Shown: one piece after another, positions 1 to 7,248 of the stretch | How positions within the stretch are numbered: position 1 is the stretch's first letter | How the letters are laid out: every line of letters starts with the position of its first letter | Origin: Candidatus Melainabacteria bacterium | GTDB lineage: Bacteria > Cyanobacteriota > Vampirovibrionia > Vampirovibrionales > Vampirovibrionaceae | Assembly: GCA_902168245.1 (NCBI GenBank) | Contig: CABHPA010000056.1 | Coordinates: forward strand, 1-44,811 | Direction of reading: 5' to 3' | Length of the DNA: 44,811 nt | Made by a program: the position numbers and the translations under genes | The notes under the pieces: model-generated | What the model saw: only the letters and a program-made list of their open reading frames with translations | Database searches by the model: none | Told to the model about the DNA's origin: nothing

Positions 1-62
1 ACGGAAACCCGAATGCGGGCGGGAAAATCATCAGCAGAGAGAGCGCACAGGCGGCCGCCGTC

Positions 63-704
63 CTAAAAGCTGACTTTGAGTACCTTGAGGTTAATCTCAT
101 CCAATGCCTTCCTGACCTGGTTCTCCGTCTCGTGCATGTCCAGGGAATTGTCGATGACCCGGTCGCCCATGCTGGCCTTTTTGCTTTGGGGCCACTGGGC
201 GTCTATCAGGTAGCGCGCCTCGGCCTGGTTCAGGCATTCCCGTCCCATCAAGCGTTGGGTCTGGTGGGCGGGGCTGGTCGTCACCACCCATATTTCATCA
301 TAAAGATGTCGGGTGTCTTCTTCAAGCAGGTTGGGTGATTCTACGGCCCGAATGTAGCTGCCCACCGGCCCGAACAGGAATCGTTTGATTTCATCCCGCT
401 GGTAGGGCGCCAACTTGTTTTCCATAAAGGCGCGTTTCTCGATGTCCCGGTAAAGCAGGCTGATCAGTTTCTTCCGGGTAATGCGCCCCCTGGAGTCCAG
501 CGCCTCGGTTCCCAGATGCTCAATGGGCCGGACGCCCATGCGGGTTGGGTTGTCAATCAGCATGCTGATAACGGCCTCTGCCGGATCCAGCGTGTTGATG
601 CCGCTACGCTCCAGAATACTGCGTACCAGGGTTTTACCGACGCATATGTTGCCGGTGATGCCGATTTTATAGGAACCAGTGCGCTTTGCGGCCTGTCTTG
701 CCAT
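63..704 (-). CDS. coaE: Dephospho-CoA kinase-like protein
   Basis: Probably phosphorylates the 3'-hydroxyl of dephospho-CoA with ATP, the last step of CoA synthesis in the cytoplasm. From the ATG at 704 it has 213 residues, normal for the family. The N-terminus has a P-loop (GNICVGKT) after the hydrophobic strand YKIGIT, and the C-terminus has the family's typical VIDNS stretch followed by a helix. The reading frame is open further upstream to 827, but that would run into the divergent kinase gene that starts at 786, so I chose 704. It is oddly divergent. The DAD-type motif expected after strand 2 reads LDPAEAV, and the P-loop lacks the usual GGIGSGKS form. I am fairly sure of the family. Activity is inferred. 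Confidence 0.78.
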   Translation of the reverse strand: MARQAAKRTGSYKIGITGNICVGKTLVRSILERSGINTLDPAEAVISMLIDNPTRMGVRPIEHLGTEALDSRGRITRKKLISLLYRDIEKRAFMENKLAPYQRDEIKRFLFGPVGSYIRAVESPNLLEEDTRHLYDEIWVVTTSPAHQTQRLMGRECLNQAEARYLIDAQWPQSKKASMGDRVIDNSLDMHETENQVRKALDEINLKVLKVSF

Positions 705-785
705 TATCCGTAAAAACCCTTTGCCTCGGTCATCCGGGGAAAGATAACGTACAATGAGGATAACCCCTTTGGAATATCGTTCAGA

Positions 786-2948
786 ATGATGGATGAGTAT
801 CGAATCATTGAATCTTTTATATATCATATCACTTCTCCGCTGATCCTCGTAGATGTCGATGGAAAAAAATGCGGATCGAACCCTGCCGGGGAGCTTGCAT
901 TCAACGGGCTTCTGTTTTTAACCGAATCGATTGGGCCTTCGCTGCCTCTGTCCAGACAAACCCTAATCGCCAGTTGTTTACGGGCAGGCGTGGCCTCTTG
1001 GATGGCTGCCGAAGGGGCTATTATTAAAATTACTCCGTTGCATGGGCTTCCCAATGGGGTTTCTGGGATTCTGGAATGGATGCCCGGCGCCGCGTTGGAT
1101 TCTGGCAAGGAAAAGCTGCAAATCCTTCAGGAAGTCAGCCGGGCGGTCAACTCCTCGCTGATTATGGAGGATATTTTCGAGGCGCTGGGCGAGGTGCTGC
1201 AAAATCACATTCCTTACCAGGAAGCGGTGATCGTGATTTTGGACAACAGCCAGAACGGGATTAAAATCCTGGTGCGTATTTCCGCAGATGGCGGGCTGGA
1301 AATTACCGGGGAACACAATGCCTTTGCCGGGTACGAGCCATTGGTAGACCGCATCTTACGCCAGCCTTTCTCCCATTTGTATACCCGCGAAGCGCTGCCG
1401 GATTCATTCTTAATTGCCGAGAACGCCGCTGCCGCGTTGGTGGTGCCGTTGATTAACAAGGGCGTGGTGATTGGCCTGATTGCCATGTCCACCTCTAAAG
1501 AAGGCGGCTTTTACCACTATCAGGAAGAATTGCTGACAGAGGTTTCTGCGCAATTGGCGGTGGCAGTGGAAAACGCAAAGTTCTACTGGCAAACCCAGGC
1601 CCAGGCTGGTCGGGAGTTTCTGATTAACCAGCTCACCCGCTCTATCCGGCAATCGTTGGATATCGACATTATTTTAGGCACAGCGGTCACGGAACTGGGC
1701 AAGGTCATCGGGATTAGCCGCTGCTTTATTCGCTATTTCTCCCCGGATGGTCAGGAAAAGGCTTTCCAGTACCAATTACCCGGAACCCGCAGGTTGGCGC
1801 TGGAAGATTTAACTTACGAAAAATCCGTGTTCACCCTGCGGAAAGACCAGCCCTATAACCCCTTTATCCTGAACGATATTCGGGATTGCCCGCCGCAACT
1901 GGCTTCTCAAGAGCAGCTTCAGCAGAGCGACATTAAATCCCTGGCTATTTTTCCCATTTTAATCCGCGATGAGCTGGCTGGAACCATTACCCTGCACCAG
2001 TGCGACGCTTACCGGGCCTGGGTGATGGAAGACATTGAGCTTCTGCGCGCCATGGCGGAGCATTTGGGCGTGGCCCTGCATCAGGCGCAACTCTTTTTGG
2101 AGCTGGATCAGCAGAAGCGCGCCCTGGAGCAAACCCTGGAAGAATTGCAGCAGGCCCAGCTTTACCTGGTGCAATCGGAAAAAATGGCGGTGCTGGGCCA
2201 GTTTGTGGCGGGCATTGCCCACGAGGTGAACACGCCGTTGGGAACGATGGTCAGCAATAACGCCACGCTCAAGGTGTGCTTCGATAAATTGCGACAGTTG
2301 CCTTTTAGCCAGTCGGAAGGCGAGGAAAATTCCGGCCCCGGCGCGGAGCAACTGTTCGCCAGCGTGGATAGCCTGCTCTCGCTGAATAAGCTGGCCTCTA
2401 CCCGCATTCAGGATATCGTGAAAAACCTGCGAAACTTTGCCCGGCTTGATGAATCCGAGCTGAAGACCGTGGATTTGCATGAGGGCATTGACAGCACCAT
2501 TCTGCTGATTCAAAGCTCCATTGACCCCAAAATTAAGATTGTCCGCAATTATGCGCCCGATCTCCCCTTGGTTCAATGTTATCCGGGGCTATTAAACCAG
2601 GTGTTCATGAATTTGCTGGTAAATGCCGCCCATGCCATTCAGGACATGAAAATACAGCCCGACTGGAATCCGGTGATTACCATTGAAACCAGCTATACGC
2701 CCGCCACGGAGCAAATCAGCATCGCCATTCGGGATACGGGCAAGGGTATTTCGGAAGAAAACCGGGTGAAAGTGTTCGATCCCGGTTTCACCACCAAGGG
2801 GGCGGGCGTGGGAACGGGCCTGGGGCTGGCGCTGTGTTATCGCATTGTGGAAAAGCACAACGGGCGCATCTCGCTGGAGAGCGTGGTGAACCAGGGCACC
2901 AGCTTCTATGTGGAAATTCCGGCCCGATCCGGCGGCAGGCATCCTTGA
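786..2948 (+). CDS. GAF-domain sensor histidine kinase (orphan)
   Basis: This 720-residue protein has no obvious membrane segment, so it is probably a cytoplasmic sensor. About residues 1-105 form a PAS-like N-terminus. Two GAF-type sensor domains follow at about 110-265 and 285-440, then a coiled-coil linker. The HisKA helix carries the H-box AHEVNTPLG, with phospho-acceptor His479. A HATPase domain fills about 555-715, with N-box NLLVNAAHAI, G1-box DTGKGIS and a G2 region TGLGLAL. These motifs make it a catalytically complete ATP-dependent autokinase. No response regulator is encoded nearby, so its partner is unknown. ATG codons lie at 786 and 789, either of which could be used. The ligand of the GAF domains cannot be read from the sequence. 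Confidence 0.9.
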   Translation: MMDEYRIIESFIYHITSPLILVDVDGKKCGSNPAGELAFNGLLFLTESIGPSLPLSRQTLIASCLRAGVASWMAAEGAIIKITPLHGLPNGVSGILEWMPGAALDSGKEKLQILQEVSRAVNSSLIMEDIFEALGEVLQNHIPYQEAVIVILDNSQNGIKILVRISADGGLEITGEHNAFAGYEPLVDRILRQPFSHLYTREALPDSFLIAENAAAALVVPLINKGVVIGLIAMSTSKEGGFYHYQEELLTEVSAQLAVAVENAKFYWQTQAQAGREFLINQLTRSIRQSLDIDIILGTAVTELGKVIGISRCFIRYFSPDGQEKAFQYQLPGTRRLALEDLTYEKSVFTLRKDQPYNPFILNDIRDCPPQLASQEQLQQSDIKSLAIFPILIRDELAGTITLHQCDAYRAWVMEDIELLRAMAEHLGVALHQAQLFLELDQQKRALEQTLEELQQAQLYLVQSEKMAVLGQFVAGIAHEVNTPLGTMVSNNATLKVCFDKLRQLPFSQSEGEENSGPGAEQLFASVDSLLSLNKLASTRIQDIVKNLRNFARLDESELKTVDLHEGIDSTILLIQSSIDPKIKIVRNYAPDLPLVQCYPGLLNQVFMNLLVNAAHAIQDMKIQPDWNPVITIETSYTPATEQISIAIRDTGKGISEENRVKVFDPGFTTKGAGVGTGLGLALCYRIVEKHNGRISLESVVNQGTSFYVEIPARSGGRHP

Positions 2949-2972
2949 TGAATTTCATATTGGCGCTATGAT
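2945..2972 (+). promoter_or_regulatory. Candidate promoter of aspS
   Basis: A -35-like TTGATG at 2945-2950 and a -10-like TATGAT at 2967-2972 are separated by 16 bp. They lie just after the stop of the histidine kinase gene and about 70 bp ahead of aspS. A small hairpin (AGGTC, 7-nt loop, GACCT) follows at 2976-2992 in the untranslated leader. The call is by eye. Confidence 0.4.
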
Positions 2973-3043
2973 AGAAGGTCGAAGTTTGACCTCTCTCCCA
3001 GAACCCGTATTATTCGTAGTGTCCCCACCAGCGAGATATTAAA

Positions 3044-4876
3044 ATGCCATACTCAACCACAATTCAGGAACCCTCCAAAATGACCGGCTTTTTTACCAAG
3101 CGCACCCATTTTTGCGACGAGTTGTCCAATCAGAATATCGGCCAGACCGTGACCGTGAACGGATGGGTTTCCGCCAACCGCGACTTGGGCGGCATTGTGT
3201 TTGTGGAAGTGCGTGATCGCACCGGCATTATCCAGTTGGTTGCCGATCCGTCCAAGAATCCCCAGGCTCACGCTGCGCTGTCCGGCTTGCGGAACGAGGA
3301 TGTGGTTTCCGTGACCGGGCCAATTACCGAGCGTCCGGCTGAAACCCGCAACGCCAAGCTGTCTACCGGCGATATCGAGATTTACCCCGACGTGGTGGAA
3401 ATCCTGAACCGCTCCAAAACCCCGCCTTTCCCCATGGACGAAGAGGCGGACAACGTGGATGAGTTTACCCGCCTGAAGTACCGTTACCTGGATCTGCGCC
3501 GCCCGTCGCTGGCCAAAAATCTGGTGTTGCGTCACCAGATTACCCAGACCGTGCGTAGCTACCTGAACGATCGCCGTTTTCTGGAAGTGGAAACCCCCAT
3601 CCTGATTAAAACCACCCCGGAAGGCGCACGGGATTACCTGGTGCCCAGCCGCGTACACCCTGGCAAATGCTTCGCCTTGCCGCAATCCCCGCAAATTTTC
3701 AAGCAACTCCTGATGGTGGGCGGCTTTGAGCGTTACTACCAGGTGGCCCGTTGCTTCCGTGACGAGGATTTGAGAGCCGATCGCCAGCCGGAATTCACCC
3801 AGCTTGATGTGGAAATGTCCTTCATTGAGCAGGATGACGTGCTGGCCCTGATGGAAGGCTTGCTGGTGGAAGTGTTCAAGGTGGCTGGCGTCGCCATTCA
3901 GGCGCCGTTCCGCCGCATTACCTGGAAAGAGGCTATGGATAGCTACGGTTCCGACAAGCCGGATCTGCGCTTCGGGCTGGAATTCGTGGATCTCACCGAA
4001 GTGTTCGCCAACAGTGAATTTGGCGCGTTCCGCAAGCCCGTGGATGACGGCGGGGTGGTGAAAGCCATCGTGGTGGAAGGCGCTGCCTCCTATAGCCGTA
4101 AAGATCTCGATGATCTGCAAGTGGATGCCAAGCGCTACGGGGCCAAAGGCCTGGCCTATATCCTGTACGGCGAGGAAGGTCCGAAGTCGCCCATCCTAAA
4201 ATACATGAGCGAAGCCGAACAGCAGGCCATCGTGGAAAAAACCGGCGCCAAAACCGGCGATGTGGTGTTCTTCATGGCCGATCAGTTTAACGCCGCCTGC
4301 TCGGTGCTGGGTCGTTTCCGTCTGCACTTTGCCGAACGCCATAACCTGATTGACAAAGACCGTCACGAGATTCTGTGGGTCACTGACTTCCCGTTGTTTG
4401 AGAAAACCGAGGAAGGCAACCTGACCTCCAATCACCATCCCTTCACCTCGCCCCACCCGGATGACCTGGTTTACCTGGACAGTACCCCGGAAAAAGCCCG
4501 CTCGCTGGGTTACGACGTGGCATACAACGGCACCGAAATCGGCGGCGGCTCCATCCGGATTCACCAGGCGGATTTGCAGGCCAAAATCTTCAAGCTGCTG
4601 GGCCTTTCTGATGAACAGGCCCACCAGAAGTTCGGTTTCTTACTGGATGCCTTCCAGTACGGCACCCCGCCGCATGGTGGCATTGCCCTGGGTGTGGATC
4701 GCATTGTGGCCCTGCTGTCTGGCTCAGAGAGCATCCGCGATGTAATCGCCTTCCCCAAGACCAACCAGGCCATTTGCCCCATGACCGAAGCCCCCGCCGA
4801 GGTGGACGAGGAGCAGTTGAAAGAACTGCATATGAAATGGGACATCAAAAAGCCTGAACCCAAGAAGCAGAATTAA
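3044..4876 (+). CDS. aspS: Aspartyl-tRNA synthetase
   Basis: Charges tRNA-Asp with aspartate (class II synthetase, cytoplasm). The 610 residues fit the bacterial type. An N-terminal OB-fold anticodon domain (NGWVSANRDLGGIVFVEVRD) is followed by the class II core with motif 2 region RCFRDEDLRADRQPEFTQ, the bacterial GAD insertion and motif 3 (GGIALGVDRIVALL) near the C-terminus. The first ATG is at 3044. A second ATG at 3080 (MTGFFTKRTHF) aligns better with the usual family N-terminus, so the true start could be 12 codons later. A strong intrinsic terminator follows 20 bp after the stop. Whether the enzyme also charges tRNA-Asn cannot be told from the sequence by eye. Confidence 0.97.
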   Translation: MPYSTTIQEPSKMTGFFTKRTHFCDELSNQNIGQTVTVNGWVSANRDLGGIVFVEVRDRTGIIQLVADPSKNPQAHAALSGLRNEDVVSVTGPITERPAETRNAKLSTGDIEIYPDVVEILNRSKTPPFPMDEEADNVDEFTRLKYRYLDLRRPSLAKNLVLRHQITQTVRSYLNDRRFLEVETPILIKTTPEGARDYLVPSRVHPGKCFALPQSPQIFKQLLMVGGFERYYQVARCFRDEDLRADRQPEFTQLDVEMSFIEQDDVLALMEGLLVEVFKVAGVAIQAPFRRITWKEAMDSYGSDKPDLRFGLEFVDLTEVFANSEFGAFRKPVDDGGVVKAIVVEGAASYSRKDLDDLQVDAKRYGAKGLAYILYGEEGPKSPILKYMSEAEQQAIVEKTGAKTGDVVFFMADQFNAACSVLGRFRLHFAERHNLIDKDRHEILWVTDFPLFEKTEEGNLTSNHHPFTSPHPDDLVYLDSTPEKARSLGYDVAYNGTEIGGGSIRIHQADLQAKIFKLLGLSDEQAHQKFGFLLDAFQYGTPPHGGIALGVDRIVALLSGSESIRDVIAFPKTNQAICPMTEAPAEVDEEQLKELHMKWDIKKPEPKKQN

Positions 4877-4895
4877 TTGGAATAATTGAATCATC

Positions 4896-4928
4896 AAATG
4901 CCCATCAAGAACGCTTGGTGGGCATTTT
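4896..4928 (+). terminator. Intrinsic terminator after aspS
   Basis: Inverted repeat AAATGCCCATCAAG / CTTGGTGGGCATTT forms a 14-bp stem with one G-T pair and a 4-nt loop, ending in a short T-rich stretch. It sits directly downstream of aspS. Confidence 0.85.
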
Positions 4929-4953
4929 GGTTCATTTATAGGAGTGAGCGGAA

Positions 4954-5283
4954 ATGCAAAATAAGCTGAGTCAGGGTTCTGTTTGCAAAAGGGTGCTTCG
5001 CTTTATAGTCGCCTTTTCGATGAGTGCTTTCATGGTTGCCCTTTCTTTTTCAGTGATCATGACCTTTTTATTTTTTGGCGGGATACCGATTCTGCAAAAA
5101 GGAATTCCCATGTGCGCGCTTCTGGCGCGGGAAGGCATGCTGGGCCGTTTGCTTTATACATCCTGTGGTTGCGCGTTGGTTGAATTAATCTTGCTGCCAC
5201 TTGCTTTCATAGGCTTACGCTACTTTACCCCTCGACTGATTGGCCAATTCGGCTACGTTCGCCAATTAGGGAAAAAAAGGTGA
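4954..5283 (+). CDS. Small hypothetical membrane protein
   Basis: This 109-residue protein has a short basic N-terminus and two long hydrophobic segments, at about residues 17-48 and 68-88. The tail is basic (RQLGKKR). It should be a two-pass inner-membrane protein with cytoplasmic ends. A ribosome-binding site (AGGAG) precedes the ATG at 4954 by about 10 bases, which supports it being expressed. I recognise no family and no conserved motif. It follows the aspS terminator and so probably has its own promoter. Confidence 0.6.
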   Translation: MQNKLSQGSVCKRVLRFIVAFSMSAFMVALSFSVIMTFLFFGGIPILQKGIPMCALLAREGMLGRLLYTSCGCALVELILLPLAFIGLRYFTPRLIGQFGYVRQLGKKR

Positions 5284-5295
5284 AATAAGCGGTGT

Positions 5296-5490
5296 TTATT
5301 TTTGAAACCCAAACGGGCAATGGCGGCAGGCGGACTGGCAACAAAACCCGCGGTCCTGGTGATAACGCTGGGTAAACACCATATATCCTGTTTGGGCGTC
5401 GATATACCAATGCTCGCCCTTACGCATGGCCTCTTCGTGCTGCTGCATGTATTCGGGTTGGGAGTCTGCTGGCATGGGAGGCTGTTCCAT
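5296..5490 (-). CDS. Small cysteine-rich protein, DUF5522 type
   Basis: A 64-residue protein with the distinctive C-terminus GEHWYIDAQTGYMVFTQRYH followed by DRGFCCQSACRHCPFGFQ. The CC-x3-C-x2-C cluster suggests a metal or iron-sulfur site. This pattern matches the small DUF5522 proteins that I recall as widespread but functionally uncharacterised. The ATG at 5490 (MEQPPMPADS) is the most likely start, and a second ATG at 5475 is possible. Upstream codons in the same frame run into the SRP RNA gene, so a longer start is unlikely. It lies on the same strand directly downstream of ffs. Confidence 0.75.
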   Translation of the reverse strand: MEQPPMPADSQPEYMQQHEEAMRKGEHWYIDAQTGYMVFTQRYHQDRGFCCQSACRHCPFGFQK

Positions 5491-5516
5491 GAGATGAACA
5501 CGCAAAAAAATGGAAT

Positions 5517-5538
5517 AGAAAAAGAGAAAAACCGCACC
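5517..5538 (-). terminator. 3' end and U-tract of ffs
   Basis: On the minus strand the 3' half of the terminal SRP helix (GGTGCGGT) is followed at once by TTTTTCTCTTTTT. The RNA's own closing helix plus this U-tract would act as an intrinsic terminator. Confidence 0.6.
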
Positions 5539-5676
5539 CCGATACCTGTTTCCAGGCACCGGTCCCGGCTGACGGACTTGCAGCACCCGCAGGTTAAGAC
5601 TTATTGCTGCTACGTTCCCGTCCTGACAAGGTTCATCCACCTTACGCCGCGCAAGGTTCAGACCAGGTGGTGCGGT
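5531..5676 (-). ncRNA. ffs: Signal recognition particle RNA (4.5S type)
   Basis: Read on the minus strand, bases 5630 to 5599 contain the SRP domain IV hallmark. CAGG and AGCAGC form the conserved symmetric and asymmetric loops flanking an ACG stem capped by a GGAA tetraloop. The flanks pair over a long rod: ACCGCACC at 5676-5669 with GGTGCGGT at 5538-5531 (8 perfect pairs), ACCTG with CAGGT, and GGTC with GACC. There is no room for an Alu domain, so this is the short Gram-negative form, though slightly long at about 146 nt. It is the RNA partner of Ffh in co-translational membrane targeting. The ends are inferred from base pairing. Confidence 0.9.
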
Positions 5677-5683
5677 ACTGGTT

Positions 5684-5689
5684 ACTATA
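5684..5689 (-). promoter_or_regulatory. Extended -10 element for ffs
   Basis: The minus strand reads TGTTATAGT, a TATAGT -10 box with an upstream TG. It ends 7 bases before the 5' end of the SRP RNA as predicted from pairing, so position and RNA start agree. No convincing -35 box is visible. Confidence 0.55.
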
Positions 5690-5733
5690 ACACACAGGCA
5701 AGCCGGTTTTTAGTAGGGAATTTACCCGGATTT

Positions 5734-7248
5734 TTACTGAACCGACGCGCTGGGCAAACCGGCCTCAAAATCGACAGGCGTTCCTGCCGGGTATTGTCCG
5801 CTAAAACAGGCCGTGCAAGGCGAATCGTATCCTGCCACGGACACCATATCGTCTACCGACAGATACACCAGCGAATCCACACCCAGGTATTCCCGAATGG
5901 CCTCAGTATCCGGCAACTGGTTGGCAATCAGCTCTTTCTTGTTGGACATGTCGATGCCGTAGAAACACGGGCTGGTCACTTTGGCGGAGGAAATACGGAA
6001 ATGAACTTCTTTTACGCCGCAATCCTTCAGCATTTTCACCAGGTTACGGCTGGTATTGCCCCGCACAATGGAATCATCCACCACAATGGCCCGCTTGCCC
6101 CGTAATACGTCTTTCAGCGGGTTGAGTTTGAGTTGGATTCCCTTTTCCCGCAGCTCGTGCGTGGGGCTAATGAACGTGCGGCCCACGTAACGGTTCTTGA
6201 TCAGCCCTTCCACATACGGAATCCCCGATTCCCGGCTGTATCCGACGGCGGCCACGTTGCCGGAATCCGGCACCGGGATCACGATATCCGCTTCCACATC
6301 GGGGGAAATCTGCGCCAGACGACGCCCCAGGTTCATGCGGTAGTTATAAACCGAATGCCCGTGAATAATGCTATCGGGCCGGGCGAAATAAACCAGCTCG
6401 AACACGCACAGGTGCTCTTTTTTGGGGCCGTCCATAAAAAAGGATTCAACCCGCCCTTCGCCGTTCAGATGCAGGTCCGCATAGTATTCATCCAGCGTGG
6501 CGATCAGGATTTCGCCGGGCATAATGTCGCGCTCATAGGTGGCGCCCACAATATCCAGCGCGCAGGTTTCGGATGCGAAGACCAGCGCCCCGTTCTTGGT
6601 TCTACCCATGCAGAAAGGCCTCAGCCCGTTACGATCCCGAACCGCAATCAGCGTATCGCCGGTGGCGATTACAATGGAAAAAGCGCCATCACAGGCTTCC
6701 ATGGCTTCTTTTACCGCAACTTTCAGCGATTTTCCCTGGTTCAGCAGGTAGTTGATATACAGCGCAATCAGGTGGCTGTCGCTGTTCCCATGCCCTAAAT
6801 AGCCCCGGCTTTCCAGAAATTGCCGCAATTCTTCGGTATTAATCAGGTTGCCGTTGTGCGCCAGCGTCATGGCCCCAAACGGGGTGCGAACGACGACCGG
6901 CTGGGCATTCCCCAGATTGCTGGCCCCGGTGGTGGCGTAACGCGTATGCCCAATGCCCACCTGACCTGTCAGGCTGTCCAGCACATGCTCGTTAAACACC
7001 TGGTTCACCAGTCCCATTTCCTTGTGCAAGCGAAGCTGGTGGTTATCAAACACCGCCATGCCGCAGCTTTCCTGGCCGCGATGTTGCAAGGCGTACAGCC
7101 CGAAATACATGGTGTGGCCCAACCCCTTGGAACTGCGATCCAGAATGCCGAAAACGCCGCACTCCTCGTTGATTGACTTGTAGGGTACCATCGTATCTAC
7201 CGGGATTACAGGCTCTGGGGAGGATTGAGGCGAATTAGAGAACGGCAA
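5734..7248 (-). CDS. purF: Amidophosphoribosyltransferase
   Basis: Catalyses the first committed step of purine synthesis, PRPP plus glutamine to phosphoribosylamine. The N-terminal Ntn-type glutaminase begins at the catalytic cysteine in EECGVFGI (Cys30 here), which is normally exposed by propeptide cleavage. The phosphoribosyltransferase domain has the PRPP loop AIVVDDSIVRGNT. Two starts are possible. A TTG at 7248 has GGAG 8 bases upstream and overlaps the end of purL by 14 bases. An ATG at 7191 would give a 10-residue propeptide, close to the length known in Bacillus, but has a poor ribosome-binding site. Overlap with purL implies co-transcription and translational coupling. Confidence 0.96.
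   Translation of the reverse strand: MPFSNSPQSSPEPVIPVDTMVPYKSINEECGVFGILDRSSKGLGHTMYFGLYALQHRGQESCGMAVFDNHQLRLHKEMGLVNQVFNEHVLDSLTGQVGIGHTRYATTGASNLGNAQPVVVRTPFGAMTLAHNGNLINTEELRQFLESRGYLGHGNSDSHLIALYINYLLNQGKSLKVAVKEAMEACDGAFSIVIATGDTLIAVRDRNGLRPFCMGRTKNGALVFASETCALDIVGATYERDIMPGEILIATLDEYYADLHLNGEGRVESFFMDGPKKEHLCVFELVYFARPDSIIHGHSVYNYRMNLGRRLAQISPDVEADIVIPVPDSGNVAAVGYSRESGIPYVEGLIKNRYVGRTFISPTHELREKGIQLKLNPLKDVLRGKRAIVVDDSIVRGNTSRNLVKMLKDCGVKEVHFRISSAKVTSPCFYGIDMSNKKELIANQLPDTEAIREYLGVDSLVYLSVDDMVSVAGYDSPCTACFSGQYPAGTPVDFEAGLPSASVQ

Noticed and set aside
3053..4120. 355-codon minus-strand frame opposite aspS
   Set aside because: Complete overlap with a certain aspS. The His/Gln/Val-rich composition is typical of an antisense shadow.
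5302..6105. Plus-strand 267-codon frame across ffs and the end of purF
   Set aside because: It runs antisense to the SRP RNA and purF, has no ribosome-binding site and looks like a shadow frame.
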